DNA of 64,000 nt, from the NCBI GenBank assembly GCA_919902775.1, contig CAKKRJ010000002.1:320245-384244 (forward strand), read 5' to 3'. Numbering within the stretch: the stretch's first letter is position 1; every line of letters begins with the position of its first letter. Below the pieces are notes generated by a model. It ran no database searches, was not told the DNA's origin, and saw only the letters and a program-made list of their open reading frames with translations. The stretch is from Burkholderiaceae bacterium (GTDB taxonomy: Bacteria > Pseudomonadota > Gammaproteobacteria > Burkholderiales > Burkholderiaceae_C). Positions 24,010 to 33,295 of the stretch are shown piece by piece. The position numbers and the translations under genes are program-made.

Positions 24010-25143
24010 ATGACCCTTCACGCTGTAACGACATTCGCCCCGACGGCGTCCGAATCTTCGGACCGCGCCGCAGGTGCGTCTGCGCGTTCGGCCACGCCCA
24101 ACGCCGCGTTTTCGCAAACCCTGTCCAAACTCACCCAGCCGGGTGCGGTGGTGACGGTGCGTCCGGGCGATACCCTGAGCGGTCTGATCCAGAAACGCCT
24201 GAAAGACACGAACTCGCCGCTGCAGTTGTCTGGCGATCAGCTGTACCGGGTGGCGCTGAAAGTGGCTGCAGACAACGGCATTCCCAACGCCAACCTGATT
24301 TACCCCGAGCAACGCATTGACCTGACGGTGGCCGAGCCCATGGCCATGGCCGAAGCCTTGCAGCCCGAGGCCGCCCACGCATCCGGTGGGCGCGTGGCTG
24401 CGGCGGCAGTCAACCCCACGGCCTGGCCATCCACGGTGGCGTCGGCCAGCCGCTCGGCCACCGCTGCGGGCAGCCCGGCTTCGGCAGGCCCCCAGGCATT
24501 TTTGGCCCAGCACGCCCAGGCCGCCCGCCAGGCGCAAGCCAGCAGCGGTATCCCGGCCACGTTCATGGTGGCGCAAGCCGCCCTGGAGACCGGTTGGGGC
24601 AAGCACGAAATCCGTTTTGACGATGGCCGGACATCGCACAACCTGTTCGGTATCCGCGCGAGTGCCAACTGGAAAGGGCCGGTGGCCGAGATCTGGACCA
24701 CCGAATACGTCAATGGTTCGCCCCAGCGCGTGCGCGGACAGTTTCGGGCCTATGGCAGCTACGAAGAATCGTTCAACGACTATGCCCGCCTGATCAGCCA
24801 GAACCCGCGCTATGCCAACGCCATGCGCAACCTGGGCGATCCCCAGGCGTTTGCGGCCTCGCTGCAACAAGCCGGTTATGCCACCGCGCCCAACTACGCC
24901 AATGTGCTGTCTTCGGTGATCCAGACCGCACAGCGCCTGCAGGACAGCATGCCCACGCTGGCAGCCAACCCCCAGCCCACAACGGCGCAGATGCTCGGCA
25001 TGCGCAACGTCACGCCAGGGGCAGACGCTTCATGGCGTGCATTGAACCATTTGCCAGGGGGCTCGGCCGTGTCGATGGTGGGACAGCGGCAATGGCGTCA
25101 ATCACCCTACGCTGAACTGGACGGCCCCAAAGGGTTGCCGTGA
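24010..25143 (+). CDS. LysM and FlgJ-type glucosaminidase domain protein
   Basis: A predicted cell-wall hydrolase of 377 residues. A LysM-like domain is near the N-terminus (about 46-105, VTVRPGDTLSGLIQKRL ... NLIYPEQRIDL). An Ala/Ser-rich linker (about 110-165) leads to a glucosaminidase domain of the FlgJ C-terminal family (about 170-310): FMVAQAALETGWGKHEI contains the catalytic Glu, followed by NLFGIRA and FRAYGSYEESFNDYARLI. It lacks the rod-binding N-terminal half of true FlgJ, and no flagellar genes are nearby. No N-terminal signal peptide is evident, so its export route is unclear. It is divergent from the SGNH gene at 22541-23845 (164-bp gap) and convergent with the acyltransferase. 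O-acetylation commonly blocks such enzymes, so the neighbourhood fits functionally. Confidence 0.88.
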   Translation: MTLHAVTTFAPTASESSDRAAGASARSATPNAAFSQTLSKLTQPGAVVTVRPGDTLSGLIQKRLKDTNSPLQLSGDQLYRVALKVAADNGIPNANLIYPEQRIDLTVAEPMAMAEALQPEAAHASGGRVAAAAVNPTAWPSTVASASRSATAAGSPASAGPQAFLAQHAQAARQAQASSGIPATFMVAQAALETGWGKHEIRFDDGRTSHNLFGIRASANWKGPVAEIWTTEYVNGSPQRVRGQFRAYGSYEESFNDYARLISQNPRYANAMRNLGDPQAFAASLQQAGYATAPNYANVLSSVIQTAQRLQDSMPTLAANPQPTTAQMLGMRNVTPGADASWRALNHLPGGSAVSMVGQRQWRQSPYAELDGPKGLP

Positions 25144-25157
25144 AGAGATCTCCACCC

Positions 25158-27041
25158 TTACTGGATTGAAGTCGTCGGTGCAGCAGGTGCAGGGCCGGTT
25201 GTGTCCGTGGCTGCGCTGTCGACGGGCGATGCCATGGGCGCAGCGGTGTCGGGCAATGCATCCGGCCGTGGCGACGGCTTGGGCAGTGGCGGGCGCTTGA
25301 TTTGCTGGCGTGTCGGGCCCGAGGCCACCACCTCGGGCAGACCCAAGGCCATGCGGATCTGGCTGTAATAAGCATGGATGCCAATGCCCGACAGGTGGAT
25401 GCCGTCTTGCACAAAATAGTCCGGGTTGGCTTCGCCGATGGCGTGCCAGTCCACCAGGCGCACGTTCTGAAAACGGGCACTCACCCGCGCCATCATCTCG
25501 TTGTTGGGCCGGGTCCAGCGGCGTGCCCCGTACACATTGACCACCACCACCGCCTTGCGGTCGGCCAGTTGCGCCAGCAAGGCCTGAAATTGTGCTTCTG
25601 ACAGGTAGCCATTGGTGCCCAGGTGAATCACCGCAGCATCGCCCAGTTGCGCCGTGTCGCGCAGGCTTTGCACGAGTTTCAGGCCTTCACCGCCTTGCCT
25701 GCCCACCTTGGCTTCGACCGATGCCCAGGGCAACCGGCGCAGCAGGTAAGGGCGGGCCCCCAGCAGCACCGAGTCACCCACCAGCGTGATGCTTGGGTAA
25801 GGCGTTTTGCTTGGCGATGGCTGGTGTGGCTTGTGCCAAGGCTCCGCGACGGCAGGCACCGGTGGGCGGTCTGGCACGGTGCCCGGCAAGAAAGCCAAGA
25901 CCCCGGCATCCACCAGCAGCAAGGCGGTGCAGGCCATGGCGGTGCCCCGTCGCCAGGGCATGGTTGCCAAGCCCGCAGTCCAGCGGGTTTCAACCCAGCG
26001 GTAAGACGCTTCGGCGCAGACCAGCGTGAGCGCCAGGCGCACAGCCGTCACGCCGGCCAGCTCCAGGGCTTGGGCTTGCGGGGCGGGCTGCAGCCAGACC
26101 ACCACCGGCCAGTGCCACAGGTACAGCGAATAAGACCGCGCGCCCAGCCAGCGCATGGGGCGGGTCGAGAGCATCCAATCGACCCAGGTGCCCTCACGGG
26201 TGGCGGCGGCAATCACGGCGCAGGTCAGCACGGCGACCCACAAAAAGCCGCCTTGGTAAAGCCCGCGCATGCCCTCGTGGATTTCGGCCATGCTCCAGAC
26301 CAGTCCGGCCAGGGCGGCGGTGCCGGCCAGGTTCAGCACCTCATCACCCGCGGGCGAGGCCAGGCGGATTTTCCAGGGGTTCCACCACGCGGCCAGGGCC
26401 GAGCCGGCCAACAGGCCCATCCAATGGGTGTCGGTGCCCAGGTACACGCGGCTGGGGTCGCCACCGTCGATGTGCATGGCATAAAGCCAGGCCATCCAGC
26501 CGGTGCTGGCGATGGCCAGCAGCCCCGCTGCCACGCCCAGACCGGTGCGGCTGCCGCGCTGCAAAAGCCCCAGTGCGGCCAGTGGCCACAGCAGGTAATA
26601 CTGTTCCTCTATCGCCAGCGACCACAGGTGTTGCAGCAGCCGGGGTTGGTCCATCGCCTCGAAGTACGACTGTTGCGCCACGATCTGCCACCAGTTGGAG
26701 GCATACAAGAACGCCGCAGGCAGGTCTTCGCGCAGGCGCACCAGCGCGGCGGGCAGCAGCAGTGGCGTGAGCGCCACCAGCACCAGCAACAGGGCCAGCG
26801 CGGCCGGAAACAGGCGACGCGCACGGCGCAGGTAAAACGCCTTGAAATCGATGCGTCCGGTCTGGGCATGCTCTTGCAACAAGAGCGCCGTGATGATGAA
26901 GCCCGAGACGGTGAAGAAGATGTCCACCCCCAGAAAACCCGCTGGCAAAAAGTGGCCCAGGTTCAGGTGGTAGCCGATCACGGCCAGCACGGCCACACCG
27001 CGCAGGCCGTCCAACCCCGGCAAGCGGGCGTGTGCGCTCAT
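25158..27041 (-). CDS. Acyltransferase-3 / SGNH fusion (OafA/OatA-like O-acyltransferase)
   Basis: A multi-pass membrane O-acyltransferase of 627 residues. The N-terminal acyltransferase-3 domain (about 1-370) opens with LPGLDGLRGVAVLAVIGYH and contains FFTVSGF(I), FYLRRARRLFP and LWSLAIEEQYYLLWP, with about ten to eleven membrane segments. The C-terminal periplasmic SGNH domain (about 410-570) has block I LVGDSVLLGA, block III HLGTNG and the Asp/His block DGIHLSGIG, then a Pro/Ala-rich tail. This is the architecture of OatA/OafA enzymes that move acetyl groups across the membrane onto peptidoglycan, LPS O-antigen or exopolysaccharide. Its ATG overlaps the stop of the upstream SGNH gene (ATGA), so the two are translationally coupled. 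The acceptor is not known. Confidence 0.9.
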   Translation of the reverse strand: MSAHARLPGLDGLRGVAVLAVIGYHLNLGHFLPAGFLGVDIFFTVSGFIITALLLQEHAQTGRIDFKAFYLRRARRLFPAALALLLVLVALTPLLLPAALVRLREDLPAAFLYASNWWQIVAQQSYFEAMDQPRLLQHLWSLAIEEQYYLLWPLAALGLLQRGSRTGLGVAAGLLAIASTGWMAWLYAMHIDGGDPSRVYLGTDTHWMGLLAGSALAAWWNPWKIRLASPAGDEVLNLAGTAALAGLVWSMAEIHEGMRGLYQGGFLWVAVLTCAVIAAATREGTWVDWMLSTRPMRWLGARSYSLYLWHWPVVVWLQPAPQAQALELAGVTAVRLALTLVCAEASYRWVETRWTAGLATMPWRRGTAMACTALLLVDAGVLAFLPGTVPDRPPVPAVAEPWHKPHQPSPSKTPYPSITLVGDSVLLGARPYLLRRLPWASVEAKVGRQGGEGLKLVQSLRDTAQLGDAAVIHLGTNGYLSEAQFQALLAQLADRKAVVVVNVYGARRWTRPNNEMMARVSARFQNVRLVDWHAIGEANPDYFVQDGIHLSGIGIHAYYSQIRMALGLPEVVASGPTRQQIKRPPLPKPSPRPDALPDTAAPMASPVDSAATDTTGPAPAAPTTSIQ

Positions 27042-28618
27042 GGCTGGGTCAGCCCGAAATCGGCCAGGAACGCATTGGCCAGTTCGCGGTACCCGGCTGG
27101 GGTGAGGTGGATCAGGTCAGGGGCCATGCGTGGCGGGTTTTGCCGTGCCCAGGTGTAGGCGCTGCCCAGGCCGCCCATGGCCGCCTGCATGCTCCAGTAA
27201 AGGCAGCCGTGCTGCGCGGCCACTTCGCTTTGAATCTGCCCGATTTGCGCGTGGATGCGCGCGTATTTCAGCAGCTTGGCCGCTGGCCGGGACTTGGCCG
27301 AGGGGGCCACTGCGGTGGCTTGGGGGTTGCGGGTGTTGGGGGGCGTTTTGCCTTTGGCCGCTGGTTTCTTGCGGCTTGTATTGGGTGGGGCTTTGGCGGT
27401 TTTGGCCACCCGGATGCCCCGATCGGCCGGGCCGATCAGCACGCACTGCGTTTGCGGGAAGACCTGCCGGAAGTTGCCCACCGCCCGGGTGAGCATGTCG
27501 CGGTAAGTGGCTTCATTGAAATGGGGATCGTTGCCTTCGTTGGTGCCAAAGGCCATCAAGGCCAGGTCATAAGGCTGGTCATTGAACCAGGTGGCCAGGT
27601 AGCCCAGATCGCTGCGCACCCAGCCCGCGACCGTGGCACCTGGATAAGCGAACAAGTCCAGGTGCAGCGCGGCTGGGGCAAGGGCAGGTGCAGGTGCGTC
27701 CATCAGCTTGAGGCCTTGAAAACGGAACGGCCCCTCCACCACACGGATGTGCAAGCTGGACACGGCGGCGCTGGTGTGCAGCTCCAAGGCGCTTGGCCCG
27801 GTGGACGGTTCCAGACGGACCGGTGTTTCGGCTTCGCCATCCACGCTGATCGCCAGTTGGGTGCTGCCCGTGCCATCGCCGTGGACCAGCATCCGTAAGC
27901 GGGTGTGGCGGGCGAGGCCTTGGGCATCGCGCAGGTCCAGCGCCAGACTGGCCCCAGGCCGCTTGGCCACCAGGCTGGTCATGCCCGGGCCGGGGGTCGC
28001 CGCAGCATCGGCATGCGCATAAGCCATCTCGCGCGTCCAGTCGCCCGACAGGCAGGTCTTGCGCACCAGGGCGCGCACGCCCCCATGGCCCACCCCAGCG
28101 TGGATGAAACGGCTGCTGACCTCGGCATCGCCGGACACCAGTTGGCGCACCATCTGGTCGCTGAAGAAAGCGGCGGCCATGTGGCTGTCGCCCCAGACCG
28201 CGATGCGCCAGCTGCGTGGATCGCCCTGCAGCAGTGGGCTGTGTCGTGCCGGCGAGGCCAGTGTGTAGGCGCTGGCCTCTTGTTGCGCTTGCTTCACCTC
28301 GTCGTCGCCAGGAATTTCGGTTGGTTCGGCCGGGGGCGTTGTTGGGCGCGTGGTCGCTGGGCCTTTGCGCGGACACACCAGTGCCACGTGGCTGGCGCCC
28401 GCGTTGCGGATCTGCAGGGTTTGCGTCTGAATGGTGAGGGGCGGCACGGGCTGCGTTGTCTCGGCCTGCAAGGGTTCGGCCACCAGGCCCCAGCCCCACA
28501 AGGCCAGGCAGAAAAAACGCAGGCCATAACGGCCGCGCCCGCCCTGCCCGCCCTCAGCAGGTGCGGCTGCGCCCACCCGTGTCGGCGCGTTTGTGGGCGC
28601 TGGAATGGCGGGGTTCAT
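27038..28618 (-). CDS. Second periplasmic SGNH-type protein, coupled to the acyltransferase
   Basis: The start at 28618 forms an ATGA overlap with the miaA stop; longer readings run through miaA in another frame. The 526-residue protein has a Pro/Ala-rich N-terminus, then a hydrophobic segment ([19 protein letters not shown]) that looks like a late signal peptide or anchor. The SGNH domain has block [14 protein letters not shown], block [13 protein letters not shown] and final [11 protein letters not shown] basic Lys/Pro/Ala-rich insertion (about residues 390-440) interrupts the domain before the last block. It resembles the product of 22541-23845 throughout. Coupling by ATGA to the AT3-SGNH gene implies the two work together on envelope O-acylation or de-acylation. 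Confidence 0.82.
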   Translation of the reverse strand: MNPAIPAPTNAPTRVGAAAPAEGGQGGRGRYGLRFFCLALWGWGLVAEPLQAETTQPVPPLTIQTQTLQIRNAGASHVALVCPRKGPATTRPTTPPAEPTEIPGDDEVKQAQQEASAYTLASPARHSPLLQGDPRSWRIAVWGDSHMAAAFFSDQMVRQLVSGDAEVSSRFIHAGVGHGGVRALVRKTCLSGDWTREMAYAHADAAATPGPGMTSLVAKRPGASLALDLRDAQGLARHTRLRMLVHGDGTGSTQLAISVDGEAETPVRLEPSTGPSALELHTSAAVSSLHIRVVEGPFRFQGLKLMDAPAPALAPAALHLDLFAYPGATVAGWVRSDLGYLATWFNDQPYDLALMAFGTNEGNDPHFNEATYRDMLTRAVGNFRQVFPQTQCVLIGPADRGIRVAKTAKAPPNTSRKKPAAKGKTPPNTRNPQATAVAPSAKSRPAAKLLKYARIHAQIGQIQSEVAAQHGCLYWSMQAAMGGLGSAYTWARQNPPRMAPDLIHLTPAGYRELANAFLADFGLTQP

Positions 28619-29595
28619 CCGGGCAACAGCGCCTTGGCCAGAGCCGTGACCTGGTCGGTGGGATTGTTCGTGCCATCGGCTTGCACCACCGTGCGCCCCG
28701 GCATGCTGCGCAGCCAGGTGATTTGCCGTTTGGCCAGTTGCCGCGTGGCAAAAATGCCGCGTTCGCGGATTTCGGCTTCGGGCCAACCTGCTTCCAATCC
28801 TTCCCACGCCTGCCGGTAACCCACGCAGCGCATGGACGGCAGATCGGGGTGCAGGTCGCCGCGTTCACGCAGGCGGCGGACCTCGTCCATGAAACCCGCG
28901 TCCATCATCTGGTCAAAGCGCTGGGCGATGCGCTGGTGCAGCCAGGCGCGGTCCGTCGGTTCCAGGCTGATGACGGGAATGTGCCAGTGGGGGGCTGCGG
29001 TTTTGGCGCTTTGGTGAAAGGACGACAGGGTTTGGCCGGTTGCCGTCCACACCTCCAGGGCGCGGCCAATGCGTTGGCTGTCGCCAGGGGCCAGCCGGGC
29101 GGCGGTGGTCGGGTCCACTTGGGCCAGCAGGGCGTGCATCGCAGGCCAGCCCAGACTTTGGGCTTGTTGCTGGATGTCGGCACGCACTTGCGTGTTGGCA
29201 GCAGGGATGTCGTTCAGGCCCTCCAGCAGCGCCTTGAGGTAGAGCATGGTGCCACCCACCAGCAGGGACGTTTTGCCGCGTGATCGGATGTCCGCGATGA
29301 GCCGCGTGGCGTCTTTCACGAATTCGGCCGCGCTGTAGCTTTGCAACGGGTCGAGGATGTCGATCAGGTGGTGTGGCACCGCCGCCAGTTCTTCGCGGTC
29401 GGGCTTGGCCGTGCCGATGTCCATGCCCCGGTACACCAGGGCCGAGTCCACGCTGATGATTTCGGCACCACCTTGCGCCTGCAGGGCTTGCGCCAGTGCC
29501 AGCGCTGCAGCGGTTTTGCCGCTGGCCGTCGGGCCGACGATGGCGATGGCATCGATGGCGTGGTGGGCGTTGTGCATGGTGTGTGCTGTGCTCAT
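28615..29595 (-). CDS. miaA: tRNA dimethylallyltransferase
   Basis: MiaA transfers a dimethylallyl group to N6 of A37 in tRNAs reading UNN codons. The 326-residue protein has P-loop [16 protein letters not shown] near the N-terminus, the substrate-binding [32 protein letters not shown], and [14 protein letters not shown] in the C-terminal half, all diagnostic. ATG 29595 overlaps the stop of the upstream transporter (ATGA); an ATG five codons later is also possible. Its own stop overlaps the next SGNH gene by ATGA. In many Burkholderiales miaA lies next to mutL, and mutL is indeed close (31213-33246), separated here by a Bcr/CflA gene and repeats. Confidence 0.96.
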   Translation of the reverse strand: MSTAHTMHNAHHAIDAIAIVGPTASGKTAAALALAQALQAQGGAEIISVDSALVYRGMDIGTAKPDREELAAVPHHLIDILDPLQSYSAAEFVKDATRLIADIRSRGKTSLLVGGTMLYLKALLEGLNDIPAANTQVRADIQQQAQSLGWPAMHALLAQVDPTTAARLAPGDSQRIGRALEVWTATGQTLSSFHQSAKTAAPHWHIPVISLEPTDRAWLHQRIAQRFDQMMDAGFMDEVRRLRERGDLHPDLPSMRCVGYRQAWEGLEAGWPEAEIRERGIFATRQLAKRQITWLRSMPGRTVVQADGTNNPTDQVTALAKALLPG

Positions 29596-30809
29596 GCCGC
29601 TTGGGCCGACACCCGCAGCGGGCGGCCATGTCGCTGCACAGCGGTCCAGGCCACGAGCGTGATGGTGCAGGCCCACAGCAAGAGGCCGTGTGCCAATGCA
29701 AAAACGGGTTGATCCATGTGTGTGCCCAGCCAACCGCCCGTGAAGAAAGCGCCTAGCATCATCAAAAAGCCGTTCAGCGCCGAGGCCGTGCCCGCCCGGT
29801 GCGGGAAGGGCGCCACCGCACCGCTTTGCCCACAAGGCTGGTGCACGCCGTGGCCCAGCATGAAGATGTACATCGGCACCATCACGGCCCAGGCGCCGTA
29901 CCAGTCCTGGCCTTGGCCTGCATAGGCCAGTGCGGCCATGCTCACGCCGCCGGTGATCGTCAGAATGGCCGCGATGCCCACGGTGCGGTGCACGCTGGTG
30001 CGCCGCAGCATCCAGCGGCACCAGAAGGTGCCCACGATGTAGGACAGCGACATGCTGAGCATGAGAAAACCATAGGCTGTTTTGCTGTAGCCCATGAAGG
30101 TGATAAAGACAAACGACGAGCTGGCCAAAAAGGTGAACAAGCCCAGGTAAGAGCTGGCCGACAGGGCGCACCAAGTCAGAAACACGGGGTTTTGCAGGAT
30201 GTCGAGGTTGGCGCGAACCAGCGGCTTGGCACGCAAGGCCTGCGCATCAGGCTGAGCCAGGGTTTCTTCAAAGCGCCAAAACAACAAGGCGAAGGTGGCG
30301 GCACCAAACACGGCGAGCATGAGCAAGGCGATGCGCCAGCCCAGCCAGTCGGTCAACAGGCCGCCCAGCGGCGCACAGAGACAGGCGATGATGCCCAGCC
30401 CGGTGAGGCCTTGCGACATGACGGTGGCCCCTTGTGCGGGGGCAAACAGGTCGCGCACCACGGCGCGTGCCGCCATGACACCCGCCCCCATGGCGATGCC
30501 TTGCACGGTGCGCCCGGCAATCAACCAGGCCATGTCGGGCGAAAACGCGCAGGCGACCGAGGCGAGCGTGTAAGCGCCCATCCCCCAGAGCAAGATGGGC
30601 CTGCGGCCAAAGCGGTCAGACAGCGGCCCCCACACGAGTTGCGACAGACCAAAGGCCAGCAGCAGGGCGGTGAGGGTGAGCTGGGCCTGGCCCATGCCGG
30701 CCCCAAAGCCTTGGGTGATGGCGGGCAGGGCCGGCAGGTACAGGTCGGTGGTGACCGGTTGCAGGCCGAGCAGCAGGGCGAGGATGAGGACGATGAGTTT
30801 TTGCGGCAT
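29592..30809 (-). CDS. Bcr/CflA-family multidrug efflux transporter (MFS)
   Basis: A twelve-helix drug:H+ antiporter of 405 residues. [16 protein letters not shown] at the N-terminus is the Bcr/CflA hallmark (D and LPALP in helix 1). The MFS motif A is [13 protein letters not shown], and [13 protein letters not shown] resembles antiporter motif B/C. Substrate is unpredictable; family members export bicyclomycin, chloramphenicol or sulfonamides. It is the first gene of a four-gene chain joined by ATGA overlaps (transporter - miaA - SGNH - acyltransferase), so a promoter for all four is expected in the repeat-rich gap above 30809. No clear promoter was recognised there. Confidence 0.92.
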   Translation of the reverse strand: MPQKLIVLILALLLGLQPVTTDLYLPALPAITQGFGAGMGQAQLTLTALLLAFGLSQLVWGPLSDRFGRRPILLWGMGAYTLASVACAFSPDMAWLIAGRTVQGIAMGAGVMAARAVVRDLFAPAQGATVMSQGLTGLGIIACLCAPLGGLLTDWLGWRIALLMLAVFGAATFALLFWRFEETLAQPDAQALRAKPLVRANLDILQNPVFLTWCALSASSYLGLFTFLASSSFVFITFMGYSKTAYGFLMLSMSLSYIVGTFWCRWMLRRTSVHRTVGIAAILTITGGVSMAALAYAGQGQDWYGAWAVMVPMYIFMLGHGVHQPCGQSGAVAPFPHRAGTASALNGFLMMLGAFFTGGWLGTHMDQPVFALAHGLLLWACTITLVAWTAVQRHGRPLRVSAQAA

Positions 30810-30887
30810 GCTTTGTGTTGTTGGTGGGGGCTGAGGCGGTGATGCCGTTATGCGGCTTGCCTCAAATTTGGGTTGTTCATGCTCTTC

Positions 30888-31146
30888 GGTACAGGCGCGA
30901 GCGGCGAGGCCGGTACGCGGCAGTCCTCATACTCGCTGCGCTCGCAAAATCGAACAGTCCGCGCACCGACCCCGCCGCTCGCTAGGCGGTCATTCAAAGT
31001 GGTGTGGGGTGTTCCAGGTACAAGCGCGAGCGGTGAGGCCGGTACGCGGCAGTCCTCATACTCGCTGCGCTCGCAAAATCGGACAGTCCGCGCACCGACC
31101 CCGCCGCTCGCTAGGCGGTCATTCAAAGTGGTGTGGAGTGTTCCAG
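30888..31146. repeat. Two tandem copies of a 129-bp repeat between mutL and the MFS gene
   Basis: The gap 30810-31212 (403 bp) holds no credible gene. It contains two nearly identical direct copies, about 30888-31017 and 31018-31146, with a period of 129 bp and only a few substitutions. Each carries the palindromic-looking CTCGCTGCGCTCGC and CGCCGCTCGCTAGGCGGT segments. Read on either strand, open frames cross it because 129 is divisible by three, but the peptide matches no known family and is rich in Arg/Ser. It is most likely a non-coding intergenic repeat element. Confidence 0.75.
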
Positions 31147-31212
31147 GCGCGGATTCAGGTAAAAACAAACGAGACGCCCCAGACGCGGGTTCAGGCAACA
31201 ACGAGCCACCCA

Positions 31213-33246
31213 TCACCGTCCCCGCAGAAACAGCGCATCCAGATCCCGCATCGTCATCTGTCGCCAGGTGGGGCGGCCATGGTTGCACTGGTCGGAGCGC
31301 TCGGTTTCTTCCATCTGGCGCAGCAGGGCGTTCATTTCTTCCAGGGTCAGGCGGCGGTTGGCGCGCACCGCACCATGGCAGGCCATGGTGGCCAGAATCT
31401 CGTTTTGGGCGCGCTGCACCACGGTGCTGGCATCGTGCTGGGCCAACTCGGCCAGCACGCTGCGGGCCAGCTCGACCGCATCGCCCTGAGCCAGGCTGGT
31501 GGGCACGGCGCGCACGGCCAGGGTTTTGGCCGACAGGGGCGAGATTTCCAGGCCCAGCTGTGCCAGCACTTCGGCGCAGGCTTCGGCCGTGGCCACTTCG
31601 GTGGGGTTGGCGGCAAAGGTGGCAGGGATCAGCAGGGGCTGGCTGGCGATGCGTGGGCCTTCGCCATCGGGGGTGTTGAGTTGGTTTTTCAGGCGCTCGT
31701 ACACGATGCGTTCGTGTGCGGCGTGCATGTCCACCACCACCAGGCCCTGTTTGTTCTCGGCCAGGATGTACACGCCATGCAGTTGCGCAACGGCCCGACC
31801 CAGCGGCCAGTCACCTGCGGGCAGGGGCTCGCTTGCATCCCTGTAGGAGGCCGCCCCTGCGGCCGAAGCATTCGCGCGCAGGGGCGCGCTCCCACCAGAT
31901 TCGGCGCTTGTCACTGCCAGCGCATTTCTTTCGATCACCCACGGTGCGGTGCGCTCAGCGACCTGTGGGGCGATGGCCTCATCGTCGCTGCGGGGCTGCC
32001 AAAGGGCTTTCAGGTCGGCCAAGGCCTGCTCGCCGTCAACACGGGGGCGCACAAAGTCCGCCGGTTTGTAGCTGGGGGCGGAAAAAGTCGACGGGCCGGG
32101 GCGCGGTTCAAAGGCCATGCCGCCTTGTTGCCAGGCGGCCGATTCGGGCAGGATTTTGGGGGCGGGGCCGTTTTTCAGTTCAAAGTCATGGGCCGCATCG
32201 GACGGCGTGTCGGACAAGTTGTGCGCGCGCGGCGCGGCCAGGGCGTTCTCGAGCGCGTGCTTGACGGCCTGGTGCACCGCCCGGCTGTCGCGAAACCGCA
32301 CCTCGATCTTGGTGGGGTGCACGTTCACATCGACCAGTGTGGGGTCGATCTGCATGAACAGGGCATAGGCCGGCTGCTTGTGGCCGTGCAGCACGTCTTC
32401 GTAGGCGCTGCGCGCACCGTGCATGACCACCTTGTCGCGCACAAAGCGGCCATTCACATAGGCAAACTGGTGGTCCGGGCGCGAACGGGCGGCGTCGGGC
32501 AGACCGGCGCGGCCGATCACCTTGAGCGGCCCGGCGTTGTATTCGACCGCGATGGACTGCGCCACGAACTCTTCGCCCAGCACATCGGCCAAGCGCTGCT
32601 CCAGCCCGGCGGTGCCGGGGTGCACGCGCCACTGCTCGACCAATTTGCCTTCGTGCCAGATGGCAAAGCCCACATCGGGCCGGGCCAGGGCGTGGCGGCG
32701 CACGGCCTCGATGCAGTGCGCCAGCTCGGTGCTGTCGCTTTTCAAGAACTTTCGGCGGGCCGGGGTGGAGAAAAACAGTTCTTTCACTTCCACCGTGGTG
32801 CCCACGGCGCGGGCGGCGGGCCGGATTTCGCCGGTGCGGCCATCCAGCGCAAAGGCGGTGGGCTGGCCGTCCATGCGCGAGAGCAGGGTGAGTTCGGACA
32901 CCGAATTGATGGCCGCCAGCGCTTCACCCCGAAAGCCCATGGTCATCACCGATTCGAGCTCGTCGAGGTTGCCGATCTTGCTGGTGGCATGGCGCTTCAG
33001 GGCCACGGGCAACTCGTCCGGGGCGATGCCGCCGCCGTCGTCTTCCACCGAAATCAGCCGTGTGCCGCCGCCCATCAGGCGCAGCGTGATGCTTTGTGCC
33101 CCCGCGTCCATGGCGTTGTCCACCAGCTCGCGCACCACCGAGGCGGGACGTTCGACCACCTCGCCTGCAGCGATCTGGCTGATCAATTCATCGGGGAGTT
33201 CGCGGATGGGGCGGCGCGCGGAAGCCGGGCTTTGTTCAGAGGTCAC
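31213..33246 (-). CDS. mutL: DNA mismatch repair protein MutL
   Basis: Mismatch repair mediator of 677 residues. N-terminal GHKL ATPase motifs are ISQIAAGEVVERPASVVRELV, NAMDAGA, DDGGGI, RHATSKI and MGFRGEALAAI. A variable linker covers about residues 335-470. The C-terminal dimerisation domain carries VVDMHAAHERIVYERL, a D-x-HA-x2-E-x4-E variant of the metal-binding motif of nicking MutL proteins, as in betaproteobacteria without MutH. The end (TMRDLDALFLRGR) looks complete. Within the linker, nt 31842-31895 match an intergenic palindromic repeat and are read in frame as a Ser/Ala/Gly-rich stretch. Initiation is likely at ATG 33246, with start MTSEQSPASARRPIRELPDE. Confidence 0.97.
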   Translation of the reverse strand: MTSEQSPASARRPIRELPDELISQIAAGEVVERPASVVRELVDNAMDAGAQSITLRLMGGGTRLISVEDDGGGIAPDELPVALKRHATSKIGNLDELESVMTMGFRGEALAAINSVSELTLLSRMDGQPTAFALDGRTGEIRPAARAVGTTVEVKELFFSTPARRKFLKSDSTELAHCIEAVRRHALARPDVGFAIWHEGKLVEQWRVHPGTAGLEQRLADVLGEEFVAQSIAVEYNAGPLKVIGRAGLPDAARSRPDHQFAYVNGRFVRDKVVMHGARSAYEDVLHGHKQPAYALFMQIDPTLVDVNVHPTKIEVRFRDSRAVHQAVKHALENALAAPRAHNLSDTPSDAAHDFELKNGPAPKILPESAAWQQGGMAFEPRPGPSTFSAPSYKPADFVRPRVDGEQALADLKALWQPRSDDEAIAPQVAERTAPWVIERNALAVTSAESGGSAPLRANASAAGAASYRDASEPLPAGDWPLGRAVAQLHGVYILAENKQGLVVVDMHAAHERIVYERLKNQLNTPDGEGPRIASQPLLIPATFAANPTEVATAEACAEVLAQLGLEISPLSAKTLAVRAVPTSLAQGDAVELARSVLAELAQHDASTVVQRAQNEILATMACHGAVRANRRLTLEEMNALLRQMEETERSDQCNHGRPTWRQMTMRDLDALFLRGR
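31842..31895. repeat. GC-rich REP-like element inside mutL (family 2)
   Basis: This segment contains GGCCGCCCCTGCGGCC followed by GAAGCATTCGCGCGCAGGGG and a CGCTCCCAC end, which base-pair as nested hairpins. The same unit appears outside genes at 33296-33348, 33383-33410, 40615-40683 and 57738-57764. Here it is translated in frame within the MutL linker without disrupting the gene. Confidence 0.85.
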
Positions 33247-33295
33247 CTGTTGATTTTAGGGCTTGTGGCAGCTGACCTTTGACGTCTCGACTTCA

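Noticed and set aside
25623-27158. Plus-strand frame of 511 codons
   Set aside because: Antisense to the acyltransferase-3 gene; Arg/Gln/His-rich without recognisable domains.
30850-33282. Long plus-strand frame of 810 codons across the 129-bp repeats and mutL
   Set aside because: It is antisense to mutL, which has all its family motifs. The product is rich in Gly, His and Gln, as is usual for shadows of high-GC genes.
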